Origin: Parvularcula sp038749595
GTDB lineage: Bacteria > Pseudomonadota > Alphaproteobacteria > Caulobacterales > Parvularculaceae
DNA: 64,000 nt
Reading direction: 5' to 3'
Assembly: GCA_038749595.1 (NCBI GenBank)
Contig: JBCDHW010000014.1
Span: forward strand, 1 to 64,000
Part shown: positions 7,356 to 16,302 of the stretch, in pieces
How the letters are laid out: every line of letters begins with the position of its first letter
Numbering within the stretch: position 1 is the stretch's first letter
Notes under the pieces: model-generated
What the model was told of the DNA's origin: nothing
The model's database searches: none
Seen by the model: only the letters and a program-made list of their open reading frames with translations
Translations under genes and position numbers: made by a program

Positions 7356-7871
7356 ATGAGCATTCGTCTCACCGACCTGGCGGACAATCCAGGCGCTCGC
7401 AAACCTCGGAAACGCGTTGGTCGCGGTATTGGCTCGGGCATGGGCAAAACCGGTGGCCGCGGTGTGAAGGGGCAGAAATCCCGCTCGGGCGTTGCCATCA
7501 ACGGGTTCGAGGGCGGTCAGATGCCGCTCCACATGCGTTTGCCCAAGCGCGGCTTCAACGCGCCGAACGCCAAGACCTTTGCTGAGATCAACCTCGGCAC
7601 GCTGCAAGAAGCCGCTGACGCGGGGCACGCAACCATCACGGAAGATGGCCTCGTTGAAGCGGGCGTTGTGAAGAACAAGCGCGACGGCCTCCGCCTCCTC
7701 GGCTCGGGCGAGCTCTCGGCAAAGGTCGACGTGACGGTCACCTACGCCACCGCCTCCGCACGCGCTGCGGTCGAAAAAGCTGGCGGCTCCGTCACCATGA
7801 CCCGCCCTGAGAAGAAAAAGCGTCTCCGCGGCAAAGAACGCGCAGAAGCGAAGAAAGCTGGCAAGAAATAG
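7356..7871 (+). CDS. rplO: 50S ribosomal protein L15
   Basis: The 171-residue protein is slightly long for L15 because of a Lys/Arg/Ala-rich tail (EKKKRLRGKERAEAKKAGKK). The N-terminal Gly/Arg-rich part (RKRVGRGIGSGMGKTGGRGVKGQKSR) and GFEGGQMPLHMRLPKRGF are diagnostic. L15 is a late-assembly protein that binds many 23S rRNA domains. GGAAG precedes the ATG. A REP-like repeat pair separates it from rpmD, and an unrelated membrane protein separates it from secY. Confidence 0.98.
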   Translation: MSIRLTDLADNPGARKPRKRVGRGIGSGMGKTGGRGVKGQKSRSGVAINGFEGGQMPLHMRLPKRGFNAPNAKTFAEINLGTLQEAADAGHATITEDGLVEAGVVKNKRDGLRLLGSGELSAKVDVTVTYATASARAAVEKAGGSVTMTRPEKKKRLRGKERAEAKKAGKK

Positions 7872-7875
7872 CGCC

Positions 7876-8370
7876 ATGCGCCTACCGCTTTGGCCTGGCG
7901 ATCGGTTCGAATTGGTGACCAGCCTCTCTTCTGCTGAAGTTGAGAGGCGGCTGTCAGAGTCGATCGATCGGAGGTGGAGCAACTGGCTGTCGAAGGTTGG
8001 TGACGGTAGATTTAAACTGGTACCAGCCTTCACAGTGTTCCGGTTCAACGCGTTCGAGCCTGTGATAAAGGGTTGGATGAAGCAAAAAGGTCCGGACACG
8101 TTGTTGGTGGTGCGTCAGGTCCTTCCCGCCTATGCTGGCACCTTCTGGCGGTTCTGGATGGCGTCCGTTCTGCTGTTTTTCGCAGTAATGATGTGGGCGG
8201 TTCTCTCCGGAAGCGCGCAGCCCGAAAACGATGCTCCAGCTTGGCTTTTTATTGTGGTCCCAGCGTGCATGTTGGTTTTCGGCTATTTGCTAGCAGGCGT
8301 TGGCTTTTGGGCCGCAGCGCGACATACGAAAGAGCACCTGTCGAAAGTGCTTTCGGCAACCGAACTATGA
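7876..8370 (+). CDS. Two-helix membrane protein inserted between rplO and secY
   Basis: The protein has 164 residues. Residues 1-85 are a soluble domain with paired Arg/Trp-rich strands (about 45-80: FKLVPAFTVFRFNAFEPVIKG). Two membrane helices follow (about 93-112 and 122-146), ending in WAAARHTKEHLSKVL. The arrangement of an N-S/A-F-x-P-V-I-x-G strand, two helices and an amphipathic tail is shared by scattered uncharacterised bacterial proteins; I know no function. It starts five bases after the rplO stop with a weak Shine-Dalgarno and ends 17 bases before secY, so it should be co-transcribed with both. Its base composition is a little lower in GC than its neighbours, consistent with later acquisition. 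Most Alphaproteobacteria have nothing here. Confidence 0.75.
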   Translation: MRLPLWPGDRFELVTSLSSAEVERRLSESIDRRWSNWLSKVGDGRFKLVPAFTVFRFNAFEPVIKGWMKQKGPDTLLVVRQVLPAYAGTFWRFWMASVLLFFAVMMWAVLSGSAQPENDAPAWLFIVVPACMLVFGYLLAGVGFWAAARHTKEHLSKVLSATEL

Positions 8371-8387
8371 GAGTTTGAGCGACAACC

Positions 8388-9737
8388 ATGAACTCAGCCG
8401 CAGAACAGTTTGCTTCCAACCTCTCGTTTGGCAGTTTCGCCAAGGCGGATGAGCTACGGAAGCGTATTTTCTTCACCCTTGGTGCTCTGATCGTCTATCG
8501 GGTCGGAACGTTCATTCCGATTCCGGGCGTGAACCCCGACGCGTTTGCCGCGCTTTTCCAGACCCAGACCGGCGGCCTTCTCGGGACGTTCAACCTCTTC
8601 TCAGGTGGCGCGACCGAGCGGATGGCGATCCTCGCGCTCAACATCATGCCCTATATCTCGGCGTCGATCATTATGCAGATGATGTCGGCGATCGTGCCCT
8701 CGCTAGAGGCGATCAAGAAAGAGGGCGAGGCCGGGCGGCGCCAAATCAACCAGTACACGCGCTACCTCACGGTCGCGCTGGCGTTGGTGCAGGGCTACTT
8801 CATCGCCGCAACCATTGTCTCGCAGACCAGCCCGGGCGGGATCCCTGTCGTTCCGAACGCGGGCCCATTTTTCATCGCGACGACAGTGATCACACTCGTC
8901 GGCGGCGTGATGTTCCTCGTTTGGCTCGGTGAACAGATCACAGCGCGGGGCATCGGCAACGGAATCTCGCTGATCATTTTCGCAGGCATTATCGCTGAGC
9001 TTCCGCGCGCCGCAGCTGGGCTGCTGACCTCCGGTCAAACCGGCGCCCTTCCGGCGATTGTGGTGATCATGGTGATTGTCTTCGCCGTGGCGCTAATCGC
9101 GTTCGTGGTCTTCATGGAGCGGTCGCAACGGCGGCTTTTGGTGCAATATCCCCGGCGCCAGCAGGGGAATAAGATGAGCCAAGGCGAGAAGAGCCACCTT
9201 CCGCTCAAGCTCAATACGGCCGGCGTCATCCCGCCGATCTTCGCCAGCTCCCTTCTCTTTTTGCCCGCAACGGCGCAGGGGGCGATCGGTGCCGACGCAC
9301 CGTTGTGGCTGCAAGACCTCGTCGGTTCGATCCAGCCGGGCACGTGGATCTATATGGGGATCTACGCGGCGGGGATCATTTTCTTCTGCTTCCTTTACAC
9401 CTCGATCGTCTTCAATCCCGAGGACACCGCAGACACGCTCAAGCAATATGGCGGCTTCATCCAAGGCTACCGGCCCGGGGCGAAGACAGCGGAATATATC
9501 GACTTCGTTCTGACCCGGATCACGGTCATCGGCGCTGCCTATTTGACCTTTGTCTGTCTTATGCCCGAGTTCCTCAGGATGCAGTATTCGAGCATACCCG
9601 TTTATCTAGGCGGCACGTCTCTCCTGATCGTGGTGACGGTGACGCTCGATACGGTGCAACAAATCCAGGGGCACTTGCTGGCGCAGCAGTACGAGTCGCT
9701 GATCAAAAAATCGAAGCTGAGAGGAACGCGCCGGTGA
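8388..9737 (+). CDS. secY: Protein translocase subunit SecY
   Basis: The 449-residue protein has about ten membrane helices. It begins with the conserved cytoplasmic ADELRKRIFFTLGALIVYR and continues with FIPIPGVN, the plug region after GLLGTFNLFSGGA, and the C5 loop (SHLPLKLNTAGVIPPIFASS). It forms the channel of the Sec translocon with SecE and SecG in the inner membrane. The last four bases overlap the adk start (GTGA), so both are translated together, as in many bacteria. Confidence 0.98.
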   Translation: MNSAAEQFASNLSFGSFAKADELRKRIFFTLGALIVYRVGTFIPIPGVNPDAFAALFQTQTGGLLGTFNLFSGGATERMAILALNIMPYISASIIMQMMSAIVPSLEAIKKEGEAGRRQINQYTRYLTVALALVQGYFIAATIVSQTSPGGIPVVPNAGPFFIATTVITLVGGVMFLVWLGEQITARGIGNGISLIIFAGIIAELPRAAAGLLTSGQTGALPAIVVIMVIVFAVALIAFVVFMERSQRRLLVQYPRRQQGNKMSQGEKSHLPLKLNTAGVIPPIFASSLLFLPATAQGAIGADAPLWLQDLVGSIQPGTWIYMGIYAAGIIFFCFLYTSIVFNPEDTADTLKQYGGFIQGYRPGAKTAEYIDFVLTRITVIGAAYLTFVCLMPEFLRMQYSSIPVYLGGTSLLIVVTVTLDTVQQIQGHLLAQQYESLIKKSKLRGTRR

Positions 9738-10315
9738 TTGTCATATTCCTAGGTCCGCCAGGAGCGGGCAAAGGCACCCAGGCCAAGCGCATCTCCGAAG
9801 CGCAAGGCATCCCGCAACTTTCTACCGGCGATATGCTCCGCGCGGCCATCGCCGCGGGCACCGAGTTGGGCAAAAAGTGCAAGGCGATCATGGATGCCGG
9901 TGACCTCGTCTCGGACGAAATTGTGGCCGGTATCATCGGCGACCGTATTGAAGAGCCCGATTGCAAGCCCGGTTTCCTGCTCGATGGCTTCCCCCGCACG
10001 GTTCGCCAGGCCGAAATCCTCGACGGCATTCTTGCTGACAAAGGACGGAAAGTTGACGTCGTCCTCGAACTCCAAGTCGATGAAGAGGCACTCGTTGAGC
10101 GGCTGAACACCCGCATCGCTGAGACCAAGGCGCGCGGCGAAGAGGTGCGTTCAGACGACAACGAAGAGACCTTCCGCAAGCGTCTCGGCGTGTATACCGA
10201 GCAGACGGCGCCCCTGGTGCCCTTTTACCAAAATCAGGGGCTCGTGAAGTCGATTGATGGGATGAACTCCATCGATGATGTTTCGGGCGCAATTGCCGAG
10301 GCATTGAAGGGTTAA
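9734..10315 (+). CDS. adk: Adenylate kinase, short (LID-less) type
   Basis: The start is the GTG at 9734, overlapping the secY stop. It gives VIVIFLGPPGAGKGTQAKRI, where the P-loop belongs. A much longer upstream frame lies inside secY and is spurious. The protein has 193 residues, with LSTGDMLRAA and the signature FLLDGFPRTVRQAE. The LID insertion seen in 214-residue enzymes is reduced, which matches the short alphaproteobacterial form. It interconverts ATP, AMP and ADP in the cytoplasm. Confidence 0.97.
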   Translation: MIVIFLGPPGAGKGTQAKRISEAQGIPQLSTGDMLRAAIAAGTELGKKCKAIMDAGDLVSDEIVAGIIGDRIEEPDCKPGFLLDGFPRTVRQAEILDGILADKGRKVDVVLELQVDEEALVERLNTRIAETKARGEEVRSDDNEETFRKRLGVYTEQTAPLVPFYQNQGLVKSIDGMNSIDDVSGAIAEALKG

Positions 10316-10332
10316 GCGGCGCCAAACGTTGC

Positions 10333-10361
10333 TTGACAAAGGGTGACGAGGCTTTACACCC
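10333..10361 (+). promoter_or_regulatory. Possible promoter upstream of rpsM
   Basis: TTGACA at 10333-10338 is a perfect -35 box in the only sizeable gap (148 bases) between adk and rpsM. The downstream sequence has TTTACA (10353-10358) at short spacing or a poor match at 17 bases, so the -10 is uncertain. A start of the alpha operon (rpsM-rpsK-rpoA-rplQ) here would match other bacteria. Confidence 0.3.
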
Positions 10362-10463
10362 CGCGCTCTACGGAAGCTCTCCGGGTGCTTACGCGCGTAT
10401 GTGGCGAGCTCCCTATTTTTAAAAGACGCGCCTCCGGGTGCACATCCGACCAAAAGGACGATC

Positions 10464-10832
10464 ATGGCCCGCATCGCCGGTGTGAACATCCCTAACAACA
10501 AGCGCGTGCATATCGCGCTGACATATATCCATGGAATTGGCCTGTCGAAAGCGATGGAAATCGTTGAGAAGACCGGTTTGGACACAACCCGCCGGGTCCA
10601 GGACCTGACCGACGCCGAAGTCCTCAAGATCCGGGAGACGATCGACGCCGACTACACGGTCGAGGGCGATCTCCGCCGCGAGAATGCGCAAAACATCAAA
10701 CGTTTGATGGATCTCGGCTGCTACCGCGGCCTGCGCCACCGCCGGGGCCTCCCGGTTCGCGGTCAGCGCACCCACACCAACGCACGCACCCGTAAAGGGC
10801 CTGCGAAACCCATCGCCGGGAAGAAAAAATAA
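10464..10832 (+). CDS. rpsM: 30S ribosomal protein S13
   Basis: The start MARIAGVNIPNNKRVHIALTYI at 10464 is the universal S13 N-terminus; a longer frame from 10401 has no support. The 122-residue protein has the helix-hairpin-helix YIHGIGLSKAMEI and the basic C-terminal RHRRGLPVRGQRTHTNART. S13 lies in the 30S head and contacts the P-site tRNA. AAGGACG precedes the start. Its TAA overlaps the rpsK ATG. Confidence 0.98.
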   Translation: MARIAGVNIPNNKRVHIALTYIHGIGLSKAMEIVEKTGLDTTRRVQDLTDAEVLKIRETIDADYTVEGDLRRENAQNIKRLMDLGCYRGLRHRRGLPVRGQRTHTNARTRKGPAKPIAGKKK

Positions 10833-11227
10833 TGGCACGTCAAGCGACCCGTCAGGCACCGCGCCGCCGCGAGCGCAAGAACATCGTTTCGGGGGTGGTT
10901 CACGTCAACGCCTCGTTCAACAACACCCACGTCACGATCACCGACGCCCAAGGCAACGCGATCAGCTGGTCCACCGCTGGTCACATGGGCTTCAAAGGCT
11001 CGCGCAAATCGACGCCCTTTGCTGCGCAGATGGCTGCCGAAGATGCCGCGAAGAAAGCCATGGAGCATGGCTTACGCTCGGTTGATGTCCTCGTGCGTGG
11101 TCCGGGTTCTGGCCGCGAAAGCGCGTTACGGGCGCTCCAGGCCGCTGGCCTCACGGTGACCACGATCAAAGACGTAACGCCGATTCCCCACAACGGCGTG
11201 CGTCCGCGTAAGCGTCGTCGCGTTTAA
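10832..11227 (+). CDS. rpsK: 30S ribosomal protein S11
   Basis: The 131-residue protein has the S11 core VVHVNASFNNTHVTITD and the C-terminal signature TPIPHNGVRPRKRRRV. S11 forms the 30S platform with S6, S15 and S18. It overlaps rpsM by one base and is followed after 51 bases by rpoA. Confidence 0.98.
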   Translation: MARQATRQAPRRRERKNIVSGVVHVNASFNNTHVTITDAQGNAISWSTAGHMGFKGSRKSTPFAAQMAAEDAAKKAMEHGLRSVDVLVRGPGSGRESALRALQAAGLTVTTIKDVTPIPHNGVRPRKRRRV

Positions 11228-11278
11228 CAGACTCATTCTACGAATGAGGGAAGAAGCTGTTCCCTCTGGAGACCCTCT

Positions 11279-12295
11279 ATGCTCGAAAAAAACTGGCAGG
11301 AGCTGATCAAGCCGCAAAAGCTTGAGGTTGAGCCGGGTTTTGACCCGCAGCGGAAAGCGACAATCGTTGCTCAGCCGCTCGAGCGCGGCTTCGGCCTGAC
11401 GCTCGGCAACGCGCTTCGCCGTATCCTGATGTCGTCGCTCCAAGGCGCGGCTGTCACGTCTGTTCAAATTGACGGCGTTGTGCACGAGTTCAGCTCGATC
11501 CCCGGTGTCCGCGAAGACGTCACCGTGATCGTCCTCAACATCAAGCAGCTTGCGGTTCGCATGCATGCTGACGGGCCGAAGCGCCTGACTCTGCACAAGC
11601 AAGGCCCAGGCATTGTGACCGCCGCTGATATTCAAGAAACAGCGGACATCGAGATCCTCGATAAAGATCACGTGATCTGCACCCTTGATGAGGGCGCCGA
11701 CCTGCGCATGGAACTCACCGTGCAGACGGGCAAAGGCTACGTGCCCGCTGACCGGAACCGTCCTGAGGACGCGCCCATCGGTCTGATCCCGGTCGACAGC
11801 CTCTATTCGCCGGTCCGCCGCGTGTCCTACCGCGTTGAAAACACCCGAGAAGGTCAAGTCCTCGACTATGACCGCCTGATCCTCGACGTGGAAACCAACG
11901 GCGCAGTCAGCCCCGAAGATGCGGCCGCTTACGCAGCACGGATCCTTCAGGATCAGCTGCAAATCTTCGTCAACTTCGACGAACCCAAGGCGGACCAAGC
12001 GCAGGAGAAAGAGGAAGAGCTCCTCTTCAACGCCGCGCTTCTCAAGAAAGTCGACGAGCTCGAACTATCGGTGCGCTCAGCGAACTGCCTGAAAAACGAC
12101 AACATTGTCTACATCGGTGACCTCATTCAAAAGACCGAAGGCGAGATGCTTCGCACCCCGAACTTCGGCCGGAAGTCGCTGAACGAAATCAAAGAAGTCC
12201 TGGCTTCGCTGGGCTTGCACCTTGGTATGGACGTGCCGGATTGGCCGCCGGACAATATCGAGGAGCTGGCGCGCAAATTCGAAGATCAGAGCTAA
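11279..12295 (+). CDS. rpoA: DNA-directed RNA polymerase subunit alpha
   Basis: The 338-residue length matches alphaproteobacterial alpha subunits. The N-terminal dimerisation domain has RGFGLTLGNALRRILMSSL (about residues 38-56) and the insert domain follows. After a short linker near residue 245, the C-terminal domain (about 255-330) has ELELSVRSANCLKN and FGRKSLNEIKEVLASLGL, which bind UP elements and activators. It sits between rpsK and rplQ in the alpha operon. Confidence 0.98.
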   Translation: MLEKNWQELIKPQKLEVEPGFDPQRKATIVAQPLERGFGLTLGNALRRILMSSLQGAAVTSVQIDGVVHEFSSIPGVREDVTVIVLNIKQLAVRMHADGPKRLTLHKQGPGIVTAADIQETADIEILDKDHVICTLDEGADLRMELTVQTGKGYVPADRNRPEDAPIGLIPVDSLYSPVRRVSYRVENTREGQVLDYDRLILDVETNGAVSPEDAAAYAARILQDQLQIFVNFDEPKADQAQEKEEELLFNAALLKKVDELELSVRSANCLKNDNIVYIGDLIQKTEGEMLRTPNFGRKSLNEIKEVLASLGLHLGMDVPDWPPDNIEELARKFEDQS

Positions 12296-12346
12296 GACGA
12301 CAACGACCAAACCATCCGGCGTCGCCGGAGTAGTGGAGACTGACCC

Positions 12347-12763
12347 ATGCGCCATGGTGTTGCGCACCGCAAACTCAACCGCACCGCAAGCCATCGCCGG
12401 GCCATGTTCGCTAACATGGCCGCGTCGCTGATCAAGCACGAGCAAATCGTCACCACCTTGCCGAAAGCGAAAGAGCTGAAGCCGATCGCGGACAAGCTCA
12501 TCACGCTCGCCAAGCGCGGTGATCTCCACGCGCGTCGCCAAGCGATCAGCAAGATCCGCGACGTTGAGATGGTTGGTAAGCTCTTTGAGACGCTCGGTCC
12601 CCGCTACGCCGATCGTAACGGCGGCTATACGCGTGTCATGAAAGCCGGCTTCCGTTTCGGCGACAACGCTCCGCGCGCGGTTATCGAGTTCGTTGATCGC
12701 GACGAGACGGCAAAGGGCCAAGATTCTGGCCCCACCATGAAAGTGGTAGGAGACGACGACTAA
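12347..12763 (+). CDS. rplQ: 50S ribosomal protein L17
   Basis: The 138-residue protein starts MRHGVAHRKLNRTASHRRAM, the L17 signature, followed by NMAASLIKHEQIVTTLPKAKELKPIADKLITLAK. It ends with a short acidic tail. L17 lies near the tunnel exit. It is the last gene of the alpha operon and faces the convergent glycosyltransferase gene. Confidence 0.98.
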   Translation: MRHGVAHRKLNRTASHRRAMFANMAASLIKHEQIVTTLPKAKELKPIADKLITLAKRGDLHARRQAISKIRDVEMVGKLFETLGPRYADRNGGYTRVMKAGFRFGDNAPRAVIEFVDRDETAKGQDSGPTMKVVGDDD

Positions 12764-12776
12764 GACCGTCTCCATA

Positions 12777-12800
12777 TTGCGTTCAATTCTTTGAGCGCAA
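12777..12800. terminator. Hairpin between convergent rplQ and the glycosyltransferase gene
   Basis: TTGCGTTCAA (12777-12786), loop TTCT, then TTGAGCGCAA (12791-12800). The stem is ten pairs with one G-U. No clear U tract follows on either strand, so it is a plausible but imperfect bidirectional terminator 14 bases after the rplQ stop. Confidence 0.5.
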
Positions 12801-12872
12801 TGGTACCCTCTGTCTGATCATCGGGCGATCTCATTCACTGTCTCCCGCGGCCGCGGGCGGGTCCTTCGGTCG

Positions 12873-14114
12873 TCAGGCTGCAGCGGTTCGCTCGCCGTTC
12901 GTAGCGTCCTCAGAATTTACGCCGGTGCCTGGGATGCCAACCAACCGGGCAATCGCTTCGGCTAGCCCATCAATGTCGTGGTGCGCTACGATGCGGCGGC
13001 GTCCCTCGGCCCCCAACTGGGTTAGCTCTTCTGGCGTAGCAGCCATCATCCCGCGCATTGCGTCGCGCAGATCCTCCGTAGACGAAGCAGGGACAATCCA
13101 ACCCGTCTCCGCGTCGAGCAGTTCCGGAATACCAGCAATATAAGTCGAGATGACCGGCCGTCCGAGGGCCATCGCCTCCATGATCACGATTGGCAATCCT
13201 TCGGCGAAGCTCGGCAACAAAAGCCCGCGGGCTTTCTTTAATCGTTCGATCACGTCCTTATTCGCCATCCAGCCCGTGAGCTCGATGTTGTTCTCAAGAC
13301 CGAGCCGCGCGATCTCGGCCTCGATTTCTGGTCGGCTTTCACCGTCGCCGATGAGGACAATCTTCGTATCCGGATGATCGCGAACAACCGGCGCCACTGC
13401 CTCGGGGATGAGGCTTTGTCCTTTTTGCGGGCACAGGCGGCCCACGCAAATCAGCTCGTTTGCATCCTCAGGAACCGGCGACGGCTCAAATTCGGAAAGG
13501 TCGAGACCGCAACGCGCCACATGGATTTTGTCCCGGTACTGAGGGCCGCCCCAACGGATCAGCTGCATCCGCGCAAAGTGCGTGATCGCGATCGCGAAGG
13601 ACGCATGCTCGATCTTCAAGTCGTAGCGCTGCTGTTCCGCGATCGCGAATTCATCAGGACCGTGTGCCGTGAAGCTATATGTCGGCCCACCCAGAAGGCG
13701 GCAGAGCATCGCCACCGCGGCCGCGTTCGTGCCAAAGTGTGCATGTAGGTGCGTGACGCCGTCGGCACGACATTTTTGGCGCAAAAGAGCCGCCTCGGCG
13801 AGGTAAGCGAGCACTTTGATGCCACCGGCACTGCTCGCCAATTTAGGCAGTGTACGAACTGCTGTGAGAAACGGGCCGAAATTGCTGATCGCCTCGCTGA
13901 TGAACGCACGGGCCACCCCCGCGGCGTTTCCCTCTAAGAGGTAGGACACCCTCTGCTCTTCGTCGATATCGCGTTGGTCGACGAGCTCTCCGTCCCAGTG
14001 CCGGATGGCGTACCGTTTGACCGTCAAGCCGCGGCGTTCCAGTGCTTCGATTTCCCGCCGGATGAATGTCGTCGACGTCATGGGATACGAATTCAGAATG
14101 TAGCCAAGGGTCAT
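12873..14114 (-). CDS. Glycosyltransferase family 4 (WcaL/ExoL-like)
   Basis: The 413-residue GT-B protein begins TLGYILNSYPMTSTTFIRREI, typical of exopolysaccharide GT4 enzymes. It has HLHAHFGTNAA near residue 125 and FTAHGPDEF near 150. The nucleotide-sugar domain contains VGRLCPQKG and the E-x7-E type signature (FAEGLPIVIMEAMALGRPVIST, about 325). It should move a sugar from an NDP donor to a lipid or polysaccharide acceptor on the cytoplasmic side. It is the last gene of a four-gene minus-strand cassette and overlaps the oxidoreductase gene upstream by four bases. The acceptor is unknown. Confidence 0.9.
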   Translation of the reverse strand: MTLGYILNSYPMTSTTFIRREIEALERRGLTVKRYAIRHWDGELVDQRDIDEEQRVSYLLEGNAAGVARAFISEAISNFGPFLTAVRTLPKLASSAGGIKVLAYLAEAALLRQKCRADGVTHLHAHFGTNAAAVAMLCRLLGGPTYSFTAHGPDEFAIAEQQRYDLKIEHASFAIAITHFARMQLIRWGGPQYRDKIHVARCGLDLSEFEPSPVPEDANELICVGRLCPQKGQSLIPEAVAPVVRDHPDTKIVLIGDGESRPEIEAEIARLGLENNIELTGWMANKDVIERLKKARGLLLPSFAEGLPIVIMEAMALGRPVISTYIAGIPELLDAETGWIVPASSTEDLRDAMRGMMAATPEELTQLGAEGRRRIVAHHDIDGLAEAIARLVGIPGTGVNSEDATNGERTAAA

Positions 14115-15148
14115 AATGCGCGTGCCGCTGAAATGATACGAAGGGTCTCGCGGGAGAGGGCGTGAGGAACCAACGGGCTTTCGGTCGTTCCTGCACGGAC
14201 TAATTCGTGAAAGTGCTGCAGCATGGGTGTATACTGATCAGTGCCATAGCTGGCCGTGGTCGCCTTCAACCCGTCGAGCGCAGATTTCGCTTTGCGCGCC
14301 AGAGGGTTGGCCTTTATTCGTGCCTTCAGACCGCCGCTGCTGCTGCCGTCACTCGGTTGAGGCTCTCCGTTGAGCGCCACGTGAAAGCGTTCCGCGCCGA
14401 GCAGGGGTTCAGGTATCCGCACGCGGCCGCCGCGTCCCGCAATCGCGGCATCGTTGCTGCCTTGCGCGTTGAGTGCGCAGCTCACTTGCGAGAGCGCATC
14501 GTTGTCATGGCGAAGGGTGAGCGCGCTGGCGATATCGACCCCGTTCTCATCATCGGTCCGTAGACCGCTGATGTCGGTAACCGGTCCGTTGACAGCAACG
14601 GCCAGCGATATCGGGTACACACCCAAATCAAGCAAGGCCCCAGGCGCGGCCCCTTTAAAGAGCCGCGGATGCGTCTCGGGACTCGCGGTAATGCTAAAGT
14701 CAGCGCGCAGATGGTGCAAAGGGCCTAGGCTCGTCTTTGCCGCGCCGATCGCTCCGCGTACGGCGGGCAGGGTGAGGGTCCAAAGATCCTCCGTGAACAA
14801 CGCGCTCGTCTTCGCCGCGCAGGCGAGAACCTGCTCGCCTTCCTCAACGCTGGTTGCAAACGGCTTTTCGCAAAGCACCGGAAAACCGGCTTCCATCGCT
14901 TCAATCGCCGAGGTTGCGTGGTTCTGCGTCGCGTTGGCGATGAGAACGGCATCGGCCGCGCCAGCGTCTTTCACGTTGGAAATGCTGGTGTAGGCTGACG
15001 CGGGCGAAAACGCTGAGGCGAACGATGAAGCCCGATCTTGGCTGCCCGAAACGACGGCCGAGACGCTCATGTCCGGCGTCAACGTCACCGCGTCTGCAAT
15101 GCGCTTGGCGAAAGACCCTGTGCCGATGATCGCGATACGGAGGGTCAT
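14111..15148 (-). CDS. Gfo/Idh/MocA-family oxidoreductase (first of two)
   Basis: The chosen start (15148) gives MTLRIAIIGTGSFAKRIADA, with the Rossmann glycine motif right at the N-terminus; the longer frame to 15496 lies inside the next gene. The protein has 345 residues, with the family motif CEKPFATS near residue 92 that positions catalytic Lys. Substrate may be an NDP-sugar or a free sugar. It overlaps the upstream oxidoreductase by ATGA. The lineage-typical central HxxD-type motif is unclear (LDLGVYPIS near 190 fits the usual DxGxYxI pattern). Confidence 0.85.
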   Translation of the reverse strand: MTLRIAIIGTGSFAKRIADAVTLTPDMSVSAVVSGSQDRASSFASAFSPASAYTSISNVKDAGAADAVLIANATQNHATSAIEAMEAGFPVLCEKPFATSVEEGEQVLACAAKTSALFTEDLWTLTLPAVRGAIGAAKTSLGPLHHLRADFSITASPETHPRLFKGAAPGALLDLGVYPISLAVAVNGPVTDISGLRTDDENGVDIASALTLRHDNDALSQVSCALNAQGSNDAAIAGRGGRVRIPEPLLGAERFHVALNGEPQPSDGSSSGGLKARIKANPLARKAKSALDGLKATTASYGTDQYTPMLQHFHELVRAGTTESPLVPHALSRETLRIISAARAL

Positions 15149-16302
15149 GCGGCAACGCCTTGTGCTGAGAGCGCCCAGGGCATCGGCTCGGGGCGTTCGC
15201 AGGTGGTCGTCATGATCTGTACACCAACATCGTTCCCAGCATCCTGAAGAGCGAGCGTCACTTCGTTGAGATGCAAAGCAAAATCTCCACCCAGACGCGG
15301 TGTGCGCCCCGCGGCAATGGCGTCGAGCATCTCCGCGGGCCCCAGCATAAAGTTCATCGCTGCCGCGCCCCATCGCCCAACTTTCGGGTGCGTCTCTTTC
15401 GGCATTTTGATCGTCTTGGCGAGAGGGCTGTTCAGCAGCTTCCGCCGGATTTTGATCCGTGGGCGCATTTTGACGGGTGCGGTGTTCGACCAGCACTCGC
15501 CGACCTCAAGGATCCCCTTGTCCCCAACGATCCGCAGCTTGTGGTCGTGGGGCGCGATGATCGAGCAGGTGAGCCGCGCAATCATCCCATCACGGAAGAA
15601 AAGTGTGCCTACGGAAAAGTCAGGCGCCGCTTTCCCTGTGACTTCTTTATCCGGCAGAATATCCGCAGACGCTGCAATCACCCGTTCCACAGGACCGAAG
15701 GCGCCCATCAGCCATGTCAGGTAATACCCGGCATGTTCGAGTGTGCAGCCGACCTGGAATTCGTCATCATAGGGCCACGGCGCGCCGCTTTCGGAGAGCC
15801 ACGATTTATAGGGCGCTTGCGGAATAAAATCGTCGTCAAGCTCGGCATAGACAAGCCGCGGTGTGCCCATTGTTTCTTCACGGACGGCCTTGACCACCGC
15901 TTGGCCAGCTTGGCTGAGGAGGCTGCAAGGCGCTGAAGCGAGCGCTAAGCCTTGTTCCGTCGCCAGAGCATGAAGCGCCTTCGCATCGCCCATATGGGTA
16001 GCCAAGGGTTTTTCCGAATACACGGGAAATTCGGCCTCAAGGCATTGTTTAGAAACCGCGAAATGTTCGCTGGGATTGGTCAAGTTGAGGATGATGTCCG
16101 GGCGCGCGTCTCCTTCGGCAGAAAGGATTGCATCAAGACTATCCGCTGTCGGAGCATTCCAGTGCGCCTTGAACGCGTCTAACCGCTCGCGACGCCGGTC
16201 GTAGGCCGCCACGAGAGAAATACCCGGAAACGTCTCAAGGCTCCGCATGTAGAGGTCGGCGACAAAACCGGTTCCGATGATCGCGATCTTGCCGTTGGTC
16301 AT
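15145..16302 (-). CDS. Gfo/Idh/MocA-family oxidoreductase (second of two)
   Basis: The 385-residue protein starts KIAIIGTGFVADLYMRSLE (Rossmann fold) and has EFPVYSEKPLATH near residue 95, the EKP motif of the family. The C-terminal domain holds the central beta-sheet, with FQVGCTLEHAGYYLTWLMGAFG near residue 190. It is clearly related to, but diverged from, the oxidoreductase downstream, so the pair may work on successive sugar intermediates. It overlaps its neighbours by four bases on both sides, showing a tight operon with the GT2 gene upstream and the other oxidoreductase downstream. Confidence 0.88.
   Translation of the reverse strand: MTNGKIAIIGTGFVADLYMRSLETFPGISLVAAYDRRRERLDAFKAHWNAPTADSLDAILSAEGDARPDIILNLTNPSEHFAVSKQCLEAEFPVYSEKPLATHMGDAKALHALATEQGLALASAPCSLLSQAGQAVVKAVREETMGTPRLVYAELDDDFIPQAPYKSWLSESGAPWPYDDEFQVGCTLEHAGYYLTWLMGAFGPVERVIAASADILPDKEVTGKAAPDFSVGTLFFRDGMIARLTCSIIAPHDHKLRIVGDKGILEVGECWSNTAPVKMRPRIKIRRKLLNSPLAKTIKMPKETHPKVGRWGAAAMNFMLGPAEMLDAIAAGRTPRLGGDFALHLNEVTLALQDAGNDVGVQIMTTTCERPEPMPWALSAQGVAA

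Noticed and set aside
9305..9733. Long N-terminal extension of adk
   Set aside because: It lies inside secY in another frame; the P-loop should be at the N-terminus, so the GTG at 9734 is the start.
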